A DNA stretch of 64,000 nt from Colwellia sp. D2M02. GTDB taxonomy: Bacteria; Pseudomonadota; Gammaproteobacteria; Enterobacterales; Alteromonadaceae. Positions 35,093-45,773 of this stretch are shown here, in pieces. Under the pieces are notes generated by a model, which made no database searches, had not been told where the DNA came from, and worked only from the letters and a program-made list of their open reading frames with translations. Position 1 is the stretch's first letter; each line of letters begins with the position of its first letter. Position numbers and translations under genes: made by a program. Location: NCBI RefSeq assembly GCF_018860755.1, contig NZ_JAHKPW010000032.1:166992-230991 (forward strand). Reading direction: 5' to 3'.

Positions 35093-36895
35093 TTAGTTCG
35101 CAGAAGAACTTTCATTACGACGGCGTGGCTTTTGGCTTTCAACAGCTGCATCTGAAACACTAATAGATAATGGTTGACGGCGAACACGTACACCTTTTAA
35201 CTGATTAAATGCCGTTGTTGGAATACCTTTAGGTAATTGCACAAAGCTATGCTTTTCATGCAAGTTAATAGCACCAATGTAACTGCTGTCTAATGATATT
35301 TCGTTTGCAATAGCGCCAACGATATCACCAGGGCGAGCACCGTGGTCTTTACCCACTTCTAGGCGGTAAGTCTGCCAATCAACATCGCTACGGTTAACTT
35401 TTGCTTTACGTGGTCTTTCATCACGAGCGCCGCGAGCATTGCGGTTATCGTTACCACGAGAATCTCTACGGTCATTACCGCGATTGTTACGGTCGTTACC
35501 GCGACTATTGCGATCGCCACGGTCATTACGATCGTTACGCTCACGTGTATCACGACGAGGTTTAGGATCTTCTTTTGGCTGTAATGGCTGTTTCATTTGC
35601 TTTTGGAAAAGTAATGCTGCAGCTAAATCAACAATTGATACGTCTGACTCTGCAGCCATACCCTCAACGATCTCACGCATTGCAGTAATATCTTTATCAG
35701 CGACAATACTAGCCACTTCAACACGAGTACGTTCTATACGAATCTTACCTATTTCTTGAATATTAGGTAACTCGTAATTAAGTACCGTACCTGACGTTAA
35801 ACGCTCATAATGACGTAACGAGTACATTTCACGAGGGCGAACAAATGAAATTGACATACCTTCACGACCAGCACGACCAGTACGGCCAATGCGGTGAACA
35901 TATGCTTCATTATCACCTGGTAAGTCATAGTTAACGACTAATGAAATACGTGGAATATCTAAACCACGAGCAACAACGTCAGTCGCAACTAAAATAGACG
36001 ATTTACCTGATTTCATTTGGTCGATACAACGTTCACGCTGTGCTTGGTTCATATCACCATTTAAAGGTAATGCTGGGTAGCCAGCACGCTCTAATTTTTC
36101 AGCAACATCAACCGTGTCGTTACGTGTACGAACGAAGATAATCATCGCATCGTAGTCAACCACTTCTGCAATACGCTCTAATGCCGTCATTTTAGTAATG
36201 CCGCTTACTTTCCATGCGTATTGTGTAATATTTGCTTTCGCTTTTTTAACCGCTTCAACTTTAATATGCTCAGGATCTTTTAAGAAACGATTGGCAATTT
36301 TACGAATTGCTGGTGGCATTGTTGCTGAAAATAAACACATTTGTGTGGTTTTTGGCAAATGATCCAAAATCCACTGAATATCTTCTAAGAAACCCATGTT
36401 TAACATTTCGTCTGCTTCATCAAGCACACAAACACGTAAATCGTCTAATTTAAGACTTTTACGACGTAAATGGTCCATTAAGCGACCAGGGGTACCAACA
36501 ACAACTTGAGCGCCACGCTCTAATTGTTGAAATTGAGGTCCGTAAGATTGACCACCATATAATGTAGCAACACGTAAACCTTTCATATCTTTACCGAAAG
36601 ATTCAATTGCTTCAGCAACTTGCATTGCTAATTCACGCGTTGGTGCTAACACCATTAATTGTGGTTTTTTAATTGAAGTATCAATTTTTGCTAATGCAGG
36701 TAAGCCAAACGCAGCGGTTTTACCGGTACCTGTTTGTGCTTCACCTAATACATCTTTGCCAGCAAGTAGTGGCGGAATAGTTTGTGCCTGAATAGCGGTA
36801 GCGGAGCTAAAACCGATAGAAAGAACAGCGGATAATAAATTTTCAGGCAAGCCTAAAGTGTCAAAGCTTACAGGCAAAGTTTTTTGATCTGTCAT
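35093..36895 (-). CDS. deaD: DEAD-box ATP-dependent RNA helicase (DeaD/CsdA)
   Basis: The 600-residue protein has all DEAD-box motifs: AQTGTGKTAAF, PTRELAMQ, GTPGRLMD, DEADEML, SAT, and HRIGRTGRAGR. After the helicase core (about 1-370) it has a linker domain, then an Arg/Asp/Asn-rich repeat (about 450-500, many RNDRG/RGNDRN units) and a DbpA-type RNA-binding domain (about 505-585: WQTYRLEVGKDHGARPGDIVGAIANE). This is the CsdA pattern: cold-shock helicase aiding ribosome assembly and mRNA decay. A long leader of about 360 bases lies upstream, as known for csdA, suggesting cold control through RNA structure. Confidence 0.95.
   Translation of the reverse strand: MTDQKTLPVSFDTLGLPENLLSAVLSIGFSSATAIQAQTIPPLLAGKDVLGEAQTGTGKTAAFGLPALAKIDTSIKKPQLMVLAPTRELAMQVAEAIESFGKDMKGLRVATLYGGQSYGPQFQQLERGAQVVVGTPGRLMDHLRRKSLKLDDLRVCVLDEADEMLNMGFLEDIQWILDHLPKTTQMCLFSATMPPAIRKIANRFLKDPEHIKVEAVKKAKANITQYAWKVSGITKMTALERIAEVVDYDAMIIFVRTRNDTVDVAEKLERAGYPALPLNGDMNQAQRERCIDQMKSGKSSILVATDVVARGLDIPRISLVVNYDLPGDNEAYVHRIGRTGRAGREGMSISFVRPREMYSLRHYERLTSGTVLNYELPNIQEIGKIRIERTRVEVASIVADKDITAMREIVEGMAAESDVSIVDLAAALLFQKQMKQPLQPKEDPKPRRDTRERNDRNDRGDRNSRGNDRNNRGNDRRDSRGNDNRNARGARDERPRKAKVNRSDVDWQTYRLEVGKDHGARPGDIVGAIANEISLDSSYIGAINLHEKHSFVQLPKGIPTTAFNQLKGVRVRRQPLSISVSDAAVESQKPRRRNESSSAN
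35420..35545 (-). repeat. Low-complexity repeat coding the Arg/Asp/Asn tract of DeaD
   Basis: Repeated units of CGTAATGACCGTGGCGATCG type code for RND, RGN and RGD tracts in the helicase tail. Imperfect units of about 9-15 bases make this a likely site of length polymorphism. Confidence 0.7.
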
Positions 36896-37260
36896 AAATA
36901 ATTTTCATCTTCTCAAGGCAGGTGCGTAACTTAAAACAGAATAGAATTAGCGTAATATATCCCACCTCTAATGATTACTAAAACGTAAATTAGAAGTGTA
37001 AAAAGCTAATAAATTTTAAATTGCTAAGTCTTAAACCTGCGTACATATACGAGGAAACCACCAGGAAGACTTAAGGCGCATAGTGTATGCTAACACTATA
37101 TTTCTAGCTAATTGTCGGAAATAATTAGCTGGGCAAGTCTATTGGGCGGTAAAACCCCACTCATTTGATTTACTCATCGTGAGTAATCATACAAACCTAT
37201 TGATATTTTCTATAGGTTAATAACCGTTAAGGTTGTAAAATCAACATTCCCTTATCGAGG
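36896..37260 (-). promoter_or_regulatory. Long structured 5' leader of deaD
   Basis: About 360 bases of untranslated leader lie between the mapped promoter and the deaD ATG. It holds several hairpins: AACCTAT / ATAGGTT (37195-37219), TTACTCATCGTGAGTAA (37171-37187), AGCTAATT / AATTAGCT (about 37107-37133) and AGTGT / ACACT (37081-37097). No ORF with a good start is seen. The layout matches cold-shock mRNAs. Confidence 0.6.
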
Positions 37261-37265
37261 CGCGC

Positions 37266-37293
37266 ATTATACAGAGATTAGCACTAGATACAA
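37266..37293 (-). promoter_or_regulatory. Sigma70 promoter of deaD
   Basis: On the minus strand TTGTAT (37288-37293) and a perfect TATAAT (37266-37271) are 16 bases apart, followed by GCGCGCC. The start of transcription would be near 37258. Confidence 0.75.
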
Positions 37294-37362
37294 GTACTAT
37301 TCCTAGTGATTTTAATTTGGGGGGTAAGTGAATTAGGCTTAAATATACGAAAGAGTGCTAAA

Positions 37363-37977
37363 TTATAAAATAACGTCTTGATATAAATCAGCGTATTTTG
37401 CTTTATGGGAGTTAAATAAAAACTGGCGTAGCGACTCTCGACCTTGATCAAAATCTTTAAATTTAGCAGCAATAATATTGTTATCCTTTCTTACAACATC
37501 TAAAGATAAAGTGACTGATTGTTGATTAGGTAACATTAATACAAGTGATTGTTGCTTTAATAAAGGGTCATCTTTAACCGATAATTCGTCATCTAATAAC
37601 TTTAATGTAACCCCTGTACCTGAAAGTGAAAGAATCTCTAACTTATGCTGAGAGGCAATATTAAGTAATGATAAGTTTTCAGGTGCATTAACACGCCAGC
37701 TGCGCTCATTGCCTTGTACATCAATAATTTCAGGTGTACCTAAAACAGGTGTAAAATTTCCGTTACTAACCGTCATAGTGACAGGAAACCATAATTGATA
37801 ATGACTGATTTCAGCAAGTAAGGTTAACTTACTTTCACCTAATAATTTTTTCAAGTTACTCGGTATTGTAGTATGAACACTAAGCTGTTGTGCAGGATGC
37901 AACAACTCACCCTCTTCAGGTGATTCTGAAAAGATATTTTTAAAAAAATCGAGTTCGTCCGTTGAAAGTTCTATCAT
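37363..37977 (-). CDS. PilZ-like domain protein
   Basis: The 204-residue soluble protein has an N-terminal half (VHTTIPSNLKKLLGESKLTLLAEISHYQLWFPVTMTV) and a C-terminal half (RSWRVNAPENLSLLNIASQHKLEILSLSGTGVTLKL) that resemble the YcgR-N and PilZ domains of marine gammaproteobacterial c-di-GMP receptors. The LSLSGTGVTL segment is the equivalent of the D/NxSxxG motif. The RxxxR motif needed for c-di-GMP binding is not clearly present, so binding is uncertain. It lies just upstream of the deaD promoter on the same strand but has its own context. Family call is moderate. Confidence 0.55.
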   Translation of the reverse strand: MIELSTDELDFFKNIFSESPEEGELLHPAQQLSVHTTIPSNLKKLLGESKLTLLAEISHYQLWFPVTMTVSNGNFTPVLGTPEIIDVQGNERSWRVNAPENLSLLNIASQHKLEILSLSGTGVTLKLLDDELSVKDDPLLKQQSLVLMLPNQQSVTLSLDVVRKDNNIIAAKFKDFDQGRESLRQFLFNSHKAKYADLYQDVIL

Positions 37978-38275
37978 AACCGCGTATTAAATGTTGCATT
38001 TATGTTACGGATGATAACAAGAACACTACGTTAGTGCAATTTAAGTGCAAACATCGTTCTTTTTTCAATCAAACCATTGTTTATAAAACATATATTGATT
38101 TATTTTAATCAATATTATGAGGGTATTTATAAAAAGAGGCTTTAAAAATTGCTAATTTTCGGGTCGCTCAAAGGTTAATCACTATATATATTTAAATGGT
38201 AAAAGCATATTAACAAAAAACCGATAAATAAATTTACCGGTTTTTTAACTTATTTTAATAACTTAAGTACTGTTA
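37978..38275. other. Intergenic region with a perfect hairpin
   Basis: This 298-base AT-rich gap contains the PilZ-like gene promoter, the perfect hairpin ATATTGATT / AATCAATAT (38092-38115) and the Lon-like gene terminator at its end. No ORF is seen. Confidence 0.4.
38215..38246 (-). terminator. Terminator of the Lon-like protease gene
   Basis: AAAAAACCG with an inner TAAA pairs with TTTA and CGGTTTTTT. On the minus strand this gives a stem followed by T-rich sequence, 30 bases after the stop codon; the plus strand also ends in six T. Confidence 0.75.
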
Positions 38276-40678
38276 TTATTCTTCATCACCATTAAGGATG
38301 TCAGAGAAGGCCTCTAACTTATCAAGTGCTAAGCCATGGATAGACTTACGCGGATAACGTCCTGTTTTACTAATAGTACCCGCCTCGGTATTTAATAATA
38401 AGGCCAATGCTTGATCAATGGTTTCAACGGCATAAATGGCAAACAGTCCTTTATCAACTGCATCAATTACCTCATTACTCAGCATTAAGTTAATCACATT
38501 TGTTTTTGGAATGATTACCCCTTGCTTACCCGTTAGCCCTTTATCCAGACATAGTTGAAAAAATCCTTCAATCTTTTCATTAACACCACCAATTGACTGC
38601 ACTTCACCATGCTGGTTAATTGAGCCAGTAATAGCAAGGCTTTGATCTATAGGTAATAAAGTAATTGAAGAAATAAGCGCACATAATTCAGCTAACGACG
38701 CACTATCACCATCAATGTGGCCATAAGATTGCTCTATCGCAATATTTGCCGAAATTGAAACAGGGAAACTTTGCCCGTATTTATGACCTAAATAACCGGT
38801 AAGCAACAACACTCCTTTCGAGTGAATAGATTTGCCTAAGTCAACTTCACGCTCAATATCTGTCACACCTTCACTACCTGCATAAACAGTAGCAGTTATG
38901 CGCGCAGGCGTACCAAATATACTATCGCCTATTTCCAAAACGGTTAAGCCATTAACCTTACCAACAAACTCTCCTTCTGTGCTAATTAACACTTGTTGTT
39001 CTTTTATTTCACTTAGCCAGGTTTCACTTAACCGACCAATACGGCGCTTTTTAGCTGCTTGTGCCATTGCAATATGTTCTGCAGTTAATGCTCCCTTGGC
39101 ACCTAGTTTTTGCCAGCAATAATTAGCTTCATCAAGTAGGTCATTCACTTGTACGATATTGGCTGAAATTTTGGTTTGATGCTCGCCCCTTCTTAAAGCG
39201 TAACGTACTAATTCGAGTACCGCTTCGTTGGTTACCTCAGGGTAGTTATGATGTTGAGCCCGTTGGCGAATTAATTGACCAAAGGCTATTAAGTTATCAT
39301 CATTTTTTTCTAAATGGCGGTCAAAGTCGGCTAACACTCTAAAAAGCTCAGTAAATTCTTGATCGTAATCTTGTAAGGTATAATAAATCTCAGCATCTCC
39401 TAACAACACTACCTTAACTTGCAATGGAATTTTTTCAGGCTGTAAACTATAACCACTAGGTTGACTGTATTCTGAATATGGATTTTCAATGGTAATTTGT
39501 TGCGTCTTTAACGCTAACTTTAAACGTGACCAAACCATAGGTTGGCTCAACACTTTTTCGGCATCAAGTAATAAGTAACCGCCGTTTGCCTTATGTAATG
39601 CACCCGGCCTTATTAAACGATAGCTGGTATAACTTGCTCCTTGGAAGCTGGCAAAATCAACATGACCAAATAAGTTTTGATAGGTAGGGTTTTGCTCATA
39701 AATAACCGGCGCACCTTGATCTTTATTTTGCGGCACTAATAAATTAGGAACAAAACGTTCAACCATTAACTTACGTAACTCTTTTTCATTAGGTGTATCA
39801 TCACTATCATTGACCAGTACCTCAAGTACCGCATCAACCACATGATTTCGAACTTTACTTAGGTAGGCTAAGACATCACTATTGCTACTAAACTCTTGCT
39901 CTAGCTCACGTAAATATGGCTCAATACTTTTAGCCGCGGTGTCGTATTTTAATTTTCTCAACTGATCTGAAGACAATCGTTTCCATTGGGGTAATTCCAG
40001 TAACTGCTCAGCTAAAACAACTTCTAGCTCGCTCAATAGTTGATAAAATTTGGCGCGATCAGTTTCATTAAAGTTGGCAAACTCTTTATCATTTACTGGT
40101 TGGCCATCAACTAATGGCGAAAAACCAACTTCACCATTTTCTTCATATAAAACAACATTATCTTTTAATGCGATTTCTTCAACTTTACCAATAGCTTCAT
40201 CATATTTTTTATTAAATTCACGATCTATAGCCGACTTTTGGCGTTGGTAGCCTGGGTTATCAAAAATTTCGGGAAATAAATCAAGTAAACCATCAATAAA
40301 ACGATTCATACTCGCCAAAAGCTGCTTACCGTCACCAGGGTTAACTGACAAGGTTAACGGTATATGGCTTTCGTCAAAGTTATTAATGTAGCACCATTCA
40401 TCTGGCGACTTTTGCTGACCCGCTAACGCATTTAACATTTGTTTGATCAGTGTTTGCCTACCAGTGCCATGCTCGCCCATCGCAAACACATTAAAGCCAA
40501 TAGCCGACATAGACAAACCAAATTCTAGTGCTTCTTTAGCACGATCATGACCAACAAAGGCTTGGTTTGTATCGTCTTTAGAGATAGGAGGACAAAATAG
40601 TTCTGCTGAAAGTGATGAGGTAAGTGAAGTAGTAGCAACACGGGTTTGACTAATAACAGCTGCAATAGCTTTGGTCAT
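38276..40678 (-). CDS. Lon-related ATP-dependent protease (LonB/YcbZ-like)
   Basis: The 800-residue protein is an AAA+ protease of the Lon-related group. The N-terminal ATPase has a Walker A in MGEHGTGRQTLIK (about 67-79) and a large helical insertion rich in Glu/Lys (about 120-300). The Walker B region is near HKANGGYLLLDAEKVL (about 370). The C-terminal domain carries the S16 protease site HIDGDSASLAELCAL, with the catalytic Ser in GDSAS, and the catalytic Lys in GGVNEKIEGFFQLC, in the Ser-Lys dyad spacing of Lon. Most other parts of the fold are present. It is distinct from the housekeeping Lon and stands alone near the DUF1451 gene. Confidence 0.9.
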   Translation of the reverse strand: MTKAIAAVISQTRVATTSLTSSLSAELFCPPISKDDTNQAFVGHDRAKEALEFGLSMSAIGFNVFAMGEHGTGRQTLIKQMLNALAGQQKSPDEWCYINNFDESHIPLTLSVNPGDGKQLLASMNRFIDGLLDLFPEIFDNPGYQRQKSAIDREFNKKYDEAIGKVEEIALKDNVVLYEENGEVGFSPLVDGQPVNDKEFANFNETDRAKFYQLLSELEVVLAEQLLELPQWKRLSSDQLRKLKYDTAAKSIEPYLRELEQEFSSNSDVLAYLSKVRNHVVDAVLEVLVNDSDDTPNEKELRKLMVERFVPNLLVPQNKDQGAPVIYEQNPTYQNLFGHVDFASFQGASYTSYRLIRPGALHKANGGYLLLDAEKVLSQPMVWSRLKLALKTQQITIENPYSEYSQPSGYSLQPEKIPLQVKVVLLGDAEIYYTLQDYDQEFTELFRVLADFDRHLEKNDDNLIAFGQLIRQRAQHHNYPEVTNEAVLELVRYALRRGEHQTKISANIVQVNDLLDEANYCWQKLGAKGALTAEHIAMAQAAKKRRIGRLSETWLSEIKEQQVLISTEGEFVGKVNGLTVLEIGDSIFGTPARITATVYAGSEGVTDIEREVDLGKSIHSKGVLLLTGYLGHKYGQSFPVSISANIAIEQSYGHIDGDSASLAELCALISSITLLPIDQSLAITGSINQHGEVQSIGGVNEKIEGFFQLCLDKGLTGKQGVIIPKTNVINLMLSNEVIDAVDKGLFAIYAVETIDQALALLLNTEAGTISKTGRYPRKSIHGLALDKLEAFSDILNGDEE

Positions 40679-40847
40679 ATATATCCTTTAGTTAGTTTGT
40701 AAACTAACTTTTATTAAATGATGAGTGCGACATAGAATGCGTCTTACAATACACTTAGTGTACTTGCTCCCTAGTAAGCTAACAAGTTGAATAGTTGTAT
40801 TAAAATCACGTTAAACATTGATTAAAGCCAATCAAGTTAATGTTAGG

Positions 40848-41333
40848 CTACGGCTTTAATGGCACACGCGTAAAAGTATCGTGTCCACAATGACTACATA
40901 CTTGTACCTCACTGCGATGAGTAATATGCACAACTTCATCACATTCATTACAAGCAAGCTCGCCAAACCCAATAATATCTCCCTGACGATAAACGCCATC
41001 ATGGCTAAAGTCGTCAATGAGCTCAAACCACTCAACTTGTGCTTTATCAGTCAAGCCTGCTAAGTTTTCCCATAGCGCTTCATTGAGTAAGGTTAAATAT
41101 AGCGAGTCTTGCGCTTGTTTACGGTTAAGTTGATAAAAGTCATATAAATCGTATTTTAAATTATCACTAAATTGCTGTAATTTTTCTTCCGACATATGTT
41201 CAAGGGCTACAGCATAAAGCTTAGCCTGCGCCATTAATTCATTAATACGAGGTTTTTGTTCAACTTTCACCTTGTTTAACCAGCTATTGAGTGCTCGATA
41301 AACCTCGGCAAAATAATCATCTTGTTGCGCCAT
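40848..41333 (-). CDS. Zinc-ribbon protein, DUF1451 (YbeL-like)
   Basis: The 161-residue protein has a helical N-terminal domain rich in charged residues and a C-terminal zinc ribbon with two CxxC knuckles: LACNECDEV (about 126-131) and QVCSHCGHD (about 144-147). This pattern is the DUF1451 family, called YbeL in E. coli, whose gene also lies next to leuS divergent from it. Function is unknown. GGAGAG precedes the ATG. The synteny supports the assignment. Confidence 0.85.
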   Translation of the reverse strand: MAQQDDYFAEVYRALNSWLNKVKVEQKPRINELMAQAKLYAVALEHMSEEKLQQFSDNLKYDLYDFYQLNRKQAQDSLYLTLLNEALWENLAGLTDKAQVEWFELIDDFSHDGVYRQGDIIGFGELACNECDEVVHITHRSEVQVCSHCGHDTFTRVPLKP

Positions 41334-41533
41334 GATACTCTCCTTGAAAAAGTTATCTTTATTTGCCCTACTTTGAGTATAGGCAAAGTTAACAATTAAA
41401 CTTGTTGTTACCTAGTCAGATAAGGTATTCTACTGCGATAATTTAACTTAAATTTGTCAGCTAATTCCCGCGTTAATCGTTAACAGATGATAAAAAGTTA
41501 ATCACTTTCACCTGAATATTTGAGAATACCTTA

Positions 41534-44125
41534 ATGGAAGCCATTTATAATCCGCAAGCTATTGAAGAAACAGTACAAAAATTTTGGACTGATAACAACA
41601 CGTTTAAAGCCGTTGAAGACTCAAGCAAAGAAAAATTTTATTGTTTAGCAATGTTCCCATACCCAAGTGGTCGTTTACATATGGGTCATGTGCGTAATTA
41701 TAGTCTTGGTGACGTAATATCTCGCTATCAACGTATGCAAGGTAAAAACGTAATGCAACCTATGGGTTGGGATGCTTTTGGTTTACCTGCTGAAAACGCG
41801 GCCATTAAAAATAAAACAGCGCCAGGTAACTGGACTTATCAAAATATTGATTATATGCGTAATCAATTACAATCGTTAGGTTTTGGTTATGACTGGGATC
41901 GTGAACTAGCAACTTGTAAACCTGATTATTATCGTTGGGAACAATGGTTTTTCACTAAGCTTTACGAAAAAGGCTTAGTTTACAAAAAAAATGCCACTGT
42001 AAACTGGGATCCTGTTGACCAAACCGTATTAGCTAACGAACAAGTTATTGATGGACGTGGCTGGCGCTCTGGCGCTATTGTTGAGCGCAAAGAAATCCCA
42101 CAATGGTTTATTAAAATTACCGATTATGCCGAAGAGCTTTTAGACGACTTAGACCAGTTAACTGATTGGCCTGAGCAAGTTAAGACCATGCAACGTAATT
42201 GGATTGGCCGCTCACAAGGTGTTGAAATGACCTTTGAAGTTGCTGATTCAACTGAAAGCTTTGATATTTACACAACGCGTCCAGATACTTTAATGGGGGT
42301 TACTTATGTTGCCTTAGCAGCGCAACACCCATTGGCGCTTGAAGCCGCTAAAAATAATACTGACTTAGCCGCTTTTATTGCAGAATGTAAAAATAGTAAA
42401 ACCACTGAAGCTGATATGGCGGCAATGGAGAAAAAAGGTGTTGATACCGGTCTTAAAGCAGTCCACCCGATTACCGGTGAGTTAGTGCCAGTATGGGCAG
42501 CTAATTTTGTGTTAATGGATTATGGCTCTGGTGCGGTAATGTCTGTGCCAGGTCATGACCAACGTGATTATGAATTTGCGATCAAATACGGTTTAACCAT
42601 CAAGCAAGTCATTGCCGGTCAAGAAGGTGATGATATCGCTGTTGCCGCCATCACTGAGAAATCAACATTAATCAACTCTGGTGAATTTGACGGTTTAGGC
42701 TTTGAGCAAGCATTCAATGCAATTAGTGAAAAGCTAGCGAGTGAAAATAAAGGTAAAGTGACTACTAATTACCGTTTACGCGACTGGGGTGTTTCACGTC
42801 AGCGTTATTGGGGAACACCAATCCCAATGATTAACTTAGCTAATGGCGAGTCGGTTCCGGTACCAGAAAGTGAGTTACCCGTAATACTGCCTGAAGATGT
42901 AGTAATGAACGGTACCACCTCTCCTATTAAAGACGATCCACAATGGGCCAAAACGACTTTTAATGGTGAAGACGCATTACGTGAAACAGATACTTTTGAT
43001 ACCTTTATGGAATCTTCATGGTATTACGCACGTTACTGTTCACCAAACGATGACACGCAAATGTTAGATCCTGCCAAAGCAAACTACTGGTTACCTGTTG
43101 ACCAATATATTGGCGGTATCGAACATGCAATTTTACATTTACTTTACTCACGATTTTTCCATAAATTATTACGCGATGTTGGTTTAGTTGACAGTGATGA
43201 ACCTTTCAAAAAATTATTATGTCAAGGCATGGTATTAGCAGATACTTATTACCGTGAAGCAGATAATGGCGCACAAGAGTGGATAGCACCAAGTGATGTT
43301 GAAATGGAGCGCGATGAAAAAGGTCAAGTAACCTCTGCCGTAAGTAAAATAGATGGTCAGCCTGTTATTTCTGCAGGTATGAGTAAAATGTCAAAGTCAA
43401 AAAACAATGGTATTGACCCACAAGAAGTTATTAATAAATATGGCGCAGATACGGTACGTTTATTTATTATGTTTACGTCACCACCAGAGCAAACCTTAGA
43501 ATGGTCTGATGCCGGTGTTGAAGGCGCACACCGCTTTGTTAAACGTGTTTATAAGTTAGTACATGATTTTGTTGAAGCAACACAAAACGAAACCATTAGC
43601 GAAGCAACTGCATTAACTTTACAGAGTGAACAGAAGAAACTTCGCCGTGAACTACATAAAGCAATTGCTAAAGTGACTGACGATATTGGTCGCCGTAATA
43701 CTTTTAATACAGCCATTGCTGCTATCATGGAGTTAATGAATGCGTTAAGTAAAGCACCTATTGAAACAGCTGAAGATAAAGCGGTAATGCAAGAAGCAAT
43801 TCGTGCCGTTATTTTAATGTTAACACCGATTACACCGCATATGTGTCATCATTTATGGCAACATGTTGGCAATAGTGACAGCATTGTAGAAGATGCCCCA
43901 TGGCCAAGTATAGATGAAAGTGCCTTAGTTGAAGATGAAAAACTTATTATTGTACAAGTTAACGGTAAATTACGTGCCAAAATTACCGTTGCTGCTGATG
44001 CGTCTAAAGAAACTGTTGAAGCTTTAGGTTTAAGTGACGAAAATGTCACCAAATTCACCGACGGTAACACTATTCGTAAAGTAATTTACATTCCAGGTAA
44101 ACTACTAAATATCGTAGCTAACTAA
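41534..44125 (+). CDS. leuS: Leucyl-tRNA synthetase
   Basis: LeuS charges tRNA-Leu. The 863-residue class I enzyme has the HIGH variant HMGH in [14 protein letters not shown] (about 49-52), the editing (CP1) domain with [14 protein letters not shown], and KMSKS in [16 protein letters not shown] (about 620). Length matches E. coli LeuS (860). It opens a rightward block with lptE seven bases after the stop region and holA following, the same order as E. coli. Confidence 0.98.
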   Translation: MEAIYNPQAIEETVQKFWTDNNTFKAVEDSSKEKFYCLAMFPYPSGRLHMGHVRNYSLGDVISRYQRMQGKNVMQPMGWDAFGLPAENAAIKNKTAPGNWTYQNIDYMRNQLQSLGFGYDWDRELATCKPDYYRWEQWFFTKLYEKGLVYKKNATVNWDPVDQTVLANEQVIDGRGWRSGAIVERKEIPQWFIKITDYAEELLDDLDQLTDWPEQVKTMQRNWIGRSQGVEMTFEVADSTESFDIYTTRPDTLMGVTYVALAAQHPLALEAAKNNTDLAAFIAECKNSKTTEADMAAMEKKGVDTGLKAVHPITGELVPVWAANFVLMDYGSGAVMSVPGHDQRDYEFAIKYGLTIKQVIAGQEGDDIAVAAITEKSTLINSGEFDGLGFEQAFNAISEKLASENKGKVTTNYRLRDWGVSRQRYWGTPIPMINLANGESVPVPESELPVILPEDVVMNGTTSPIKDDPQWAKTTFNGEDALRETDTFDTFMESSWYYARYCSPNDDTQMLDPAKANYWLPVDQYIGGIEHAILHLLYSRFFHKLLRDVGLVDSDEPFKKLLCQGMVLADTYYREADNGAQEWIAPSDVEMERDEKGQVTSAVSKIDGQPVISAGMSKMSKSKNNGIDPQEVINKYGADTVRLFIMFTSPPEQTLEWSDAGVEGAHRFVKRVYKLVHDFVEATQNETISEATALTLQSEQKKLRRELHKAIAKVTDDIGRRNTFNTAIAAIMELMNALSKAPIETAEDKAVMQEAIRAVILMLTPITPHMCHHLWQHVGNSDSIVEDAPWPSIDESALVEDEKLIIVQVNGKLRAKITVAADASKETVEALGLSDENVTKFTDGNTIRKVIYIPGKLLNIVAN

Positions 44126-44147
44126 AAAAGGGTTGAGCAAGAGTACT

Positions 44148-44639
44148 ATGAAACTAGCTAACACTCTTGCCATGGCATTGTTAACCACAAGTTTATTATC
44201 AGCTTGTGGTTTTCAATTACGTGGTGATTACTTACTTGATGACGATTTACAAACCTTATATGTAAGCTCTAGTGATGTGCACGGTGAATTAACACGTTTA
44301 TTAAAATTGCACTTAACTAGAAATCAAGTCAAGGTATTAAACCAATCAACGCTTGACGCGCCTGAGTTAAGAATTGTCTCTGATAATTTAGACCGACGTA
44401 CTTTATCAGTATTTCCTAATGGTCAAGTAGCAGAATACGAACTTATTTACTCAGTGCACTATCAACTGCGCTTTAGCGGTGAAGACGCCCGTGATTTTCG
44501 CTTTGAGCTTTATCGAGATTATCAAGATGATCCTAATTTAGCTTTAGCAAAAAGTCGTGAGTTATCATTGCTACTAAGTGAAATGCGAACCTCGGCTGCC
44601 GATAAAATACTACGTGATATGGCGCGTGTACAACGCTAG
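44148..44639 (+). CDS. lptE: LPS-assembly lipoprotein LptE
   Basis: LptE plugs the LptD barrel for lipopolysaccharide delivery to the outer leaflet. From the ATG at 44148 it is 163 residues with a lipobox LLSAC (lipidated Cys about residue 20) followed by GFQLRGDYLLDDDLQTLYV, the family's standard mature N-terminus. An upstream TTG (44133) is in frame but would put five residues before the signal and lacks a good ribosome binding site. It lies between leuS and holA. Confidence 0.92.
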   Translation: MKLANTLAMALLTTSLLSACGFQLRGDYLLDDDLQTLYVSSSDVHGELTRLLKLHLTRNQVKVLNQSTLDAPELRIVSDNLDRRTLSVFPNGQVAEYELIYSVHYQLRFSGEDARDFRFELYRDYQDDPNLALAKSRELSLLLSEMRTSAADKILRDMARVQR

Positions 44640-44684
44640 GTTTGTCACAATTTAATTTCCAGCATTGATAAAATAAAGGTTTAA

Positions 44685-45749
44685 ATGAAAATTTACCATA
44701 ACCAGCTAACGAAAACCTTAGCACAAGGCTTTATACCGGTATGGTTGGTTTTTGGTGATGAGCCATGGCAAAAAGATAACAGCCTATCAACCATCAAAGC
44801 GGCGGCTCAACAACAAGGTTTTAGCGAACTAATTCGTTTTAGTACCGAATCAGGTTTTGACTGGCAGCAACTCATCGATGAATATCAATCGATGAGCTTA
44901 TTCGCTAGTCAGCGCATTATTGAGGTAGAGTTTTCAACCACTAAGGTCGGTGATGCAGGTAATAAAGCCCTAGTCGCTTTAGCGGAGCGCTTAAGCGAAG
45001 ACATTCAACATAAGCATTACGCCAACGATGTCATCTTTATTTTCCATGGCGATAAACTTGATGGTCCCAGTGCTAACAAAAAGTGGTTTAAGTTATTTAG
45101 CCAAATAGGCTGTTACTTACCTTTGTACGATGTTGAGTTAAAATCAATGTCGCATTGGATAAACCAACAATGCCAAACACTTAATTTGAACTTAGCACCC
45201 GAGTTAACTCAGCTATTGATTGAATTATTTGAAGGTAATTTGCTCGCTTTAGCGCAAGAGTTACAAAAACTTTCATTATTATTTAATCAGAGCCTAATTA
45301 CGCTAGAGCAAGCTGAACAACTGGTTATCAAACAAGCTAAATTTAACCCTTTTCAAGTCGTTGATAGTTTATTACTAGGAGATTGTGGTAAATGCATCGC
45401 AATGTTAGATCAACTGCAACAAGAAGGTATTGCTCCGGCTAAAATTATTTGGGCATTACATAAAGAAATTAGCCAGCTATATAATATGCTCAATCAGCTT
45501 GAGCAAGGCGAAAGTATTAATCAGCTATACAAGCAATACCGTATTTGGGACAAACGTAAACCCTTATACCAACACGCATTAACCCATATAAAGCTTGCTG
45601 ATGTTAAGCAAGCAATGATACGTATTGCCGATATTGATTTATTAAGTAAAACCAGTAGTGAGTTTAATGTTTTTATTTTACTGGCTGATTTGTGTATTAC
45701 TTTATACCACGGTGATAAGACGCAGGCTCTTAGTTTAAAGTATGGTTAA
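44685..45749 (+). CDS. holA: DNA polymerase III subunit delta
   Basis: HolA opens the beta clamp during loading. The 354-residue protein has the N-terminal AAA-like domain with the LVFGDEPWQKDNSL start (GDEP near residue 24-27), the clamp-binding SLFASQRIIEVEF strand, and the collar domain with LFEGNLLALAQELQKLSLL and FNPFQVVDSLLLG. Length is similar to the E. coli protein (343). It is followed 24 bases on by nadD. Confidence 0.95.
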   Translation: MKIYHNQLTKTLAQGFIPVWLVFGDEPWQKDNSLSTIKAAAQQQGFSELIRFSTESGFDWQQLIDEYQSMSLFASQRIIEVEFSTTKVGDAGNKALVALAERLSEDIQHKHYANDVIFIFHGDKLDGPSANKKWFKLFSQIGCYLPLYDVELKSMSHWINQQCQTLNLNLAPELTQLLIELFEGNLLALAQELQKLSLLFNQSLITLEQAEQLVIKQAKFNPFQVVDSLLLGDCGKCIAMLDQLQQEGIAPAKIIWALHKEISQLYNMLNQLEQGESINQLYKQYRIWDKRKPLYQHALTHIKLADVKQAMIRIADIDLLSKTSSEFNVFILLADLCITLYHGDKTQALSLKYG

Positions 45750-45773
45750 GTCAGCAAAAATTAGTACATAAAC

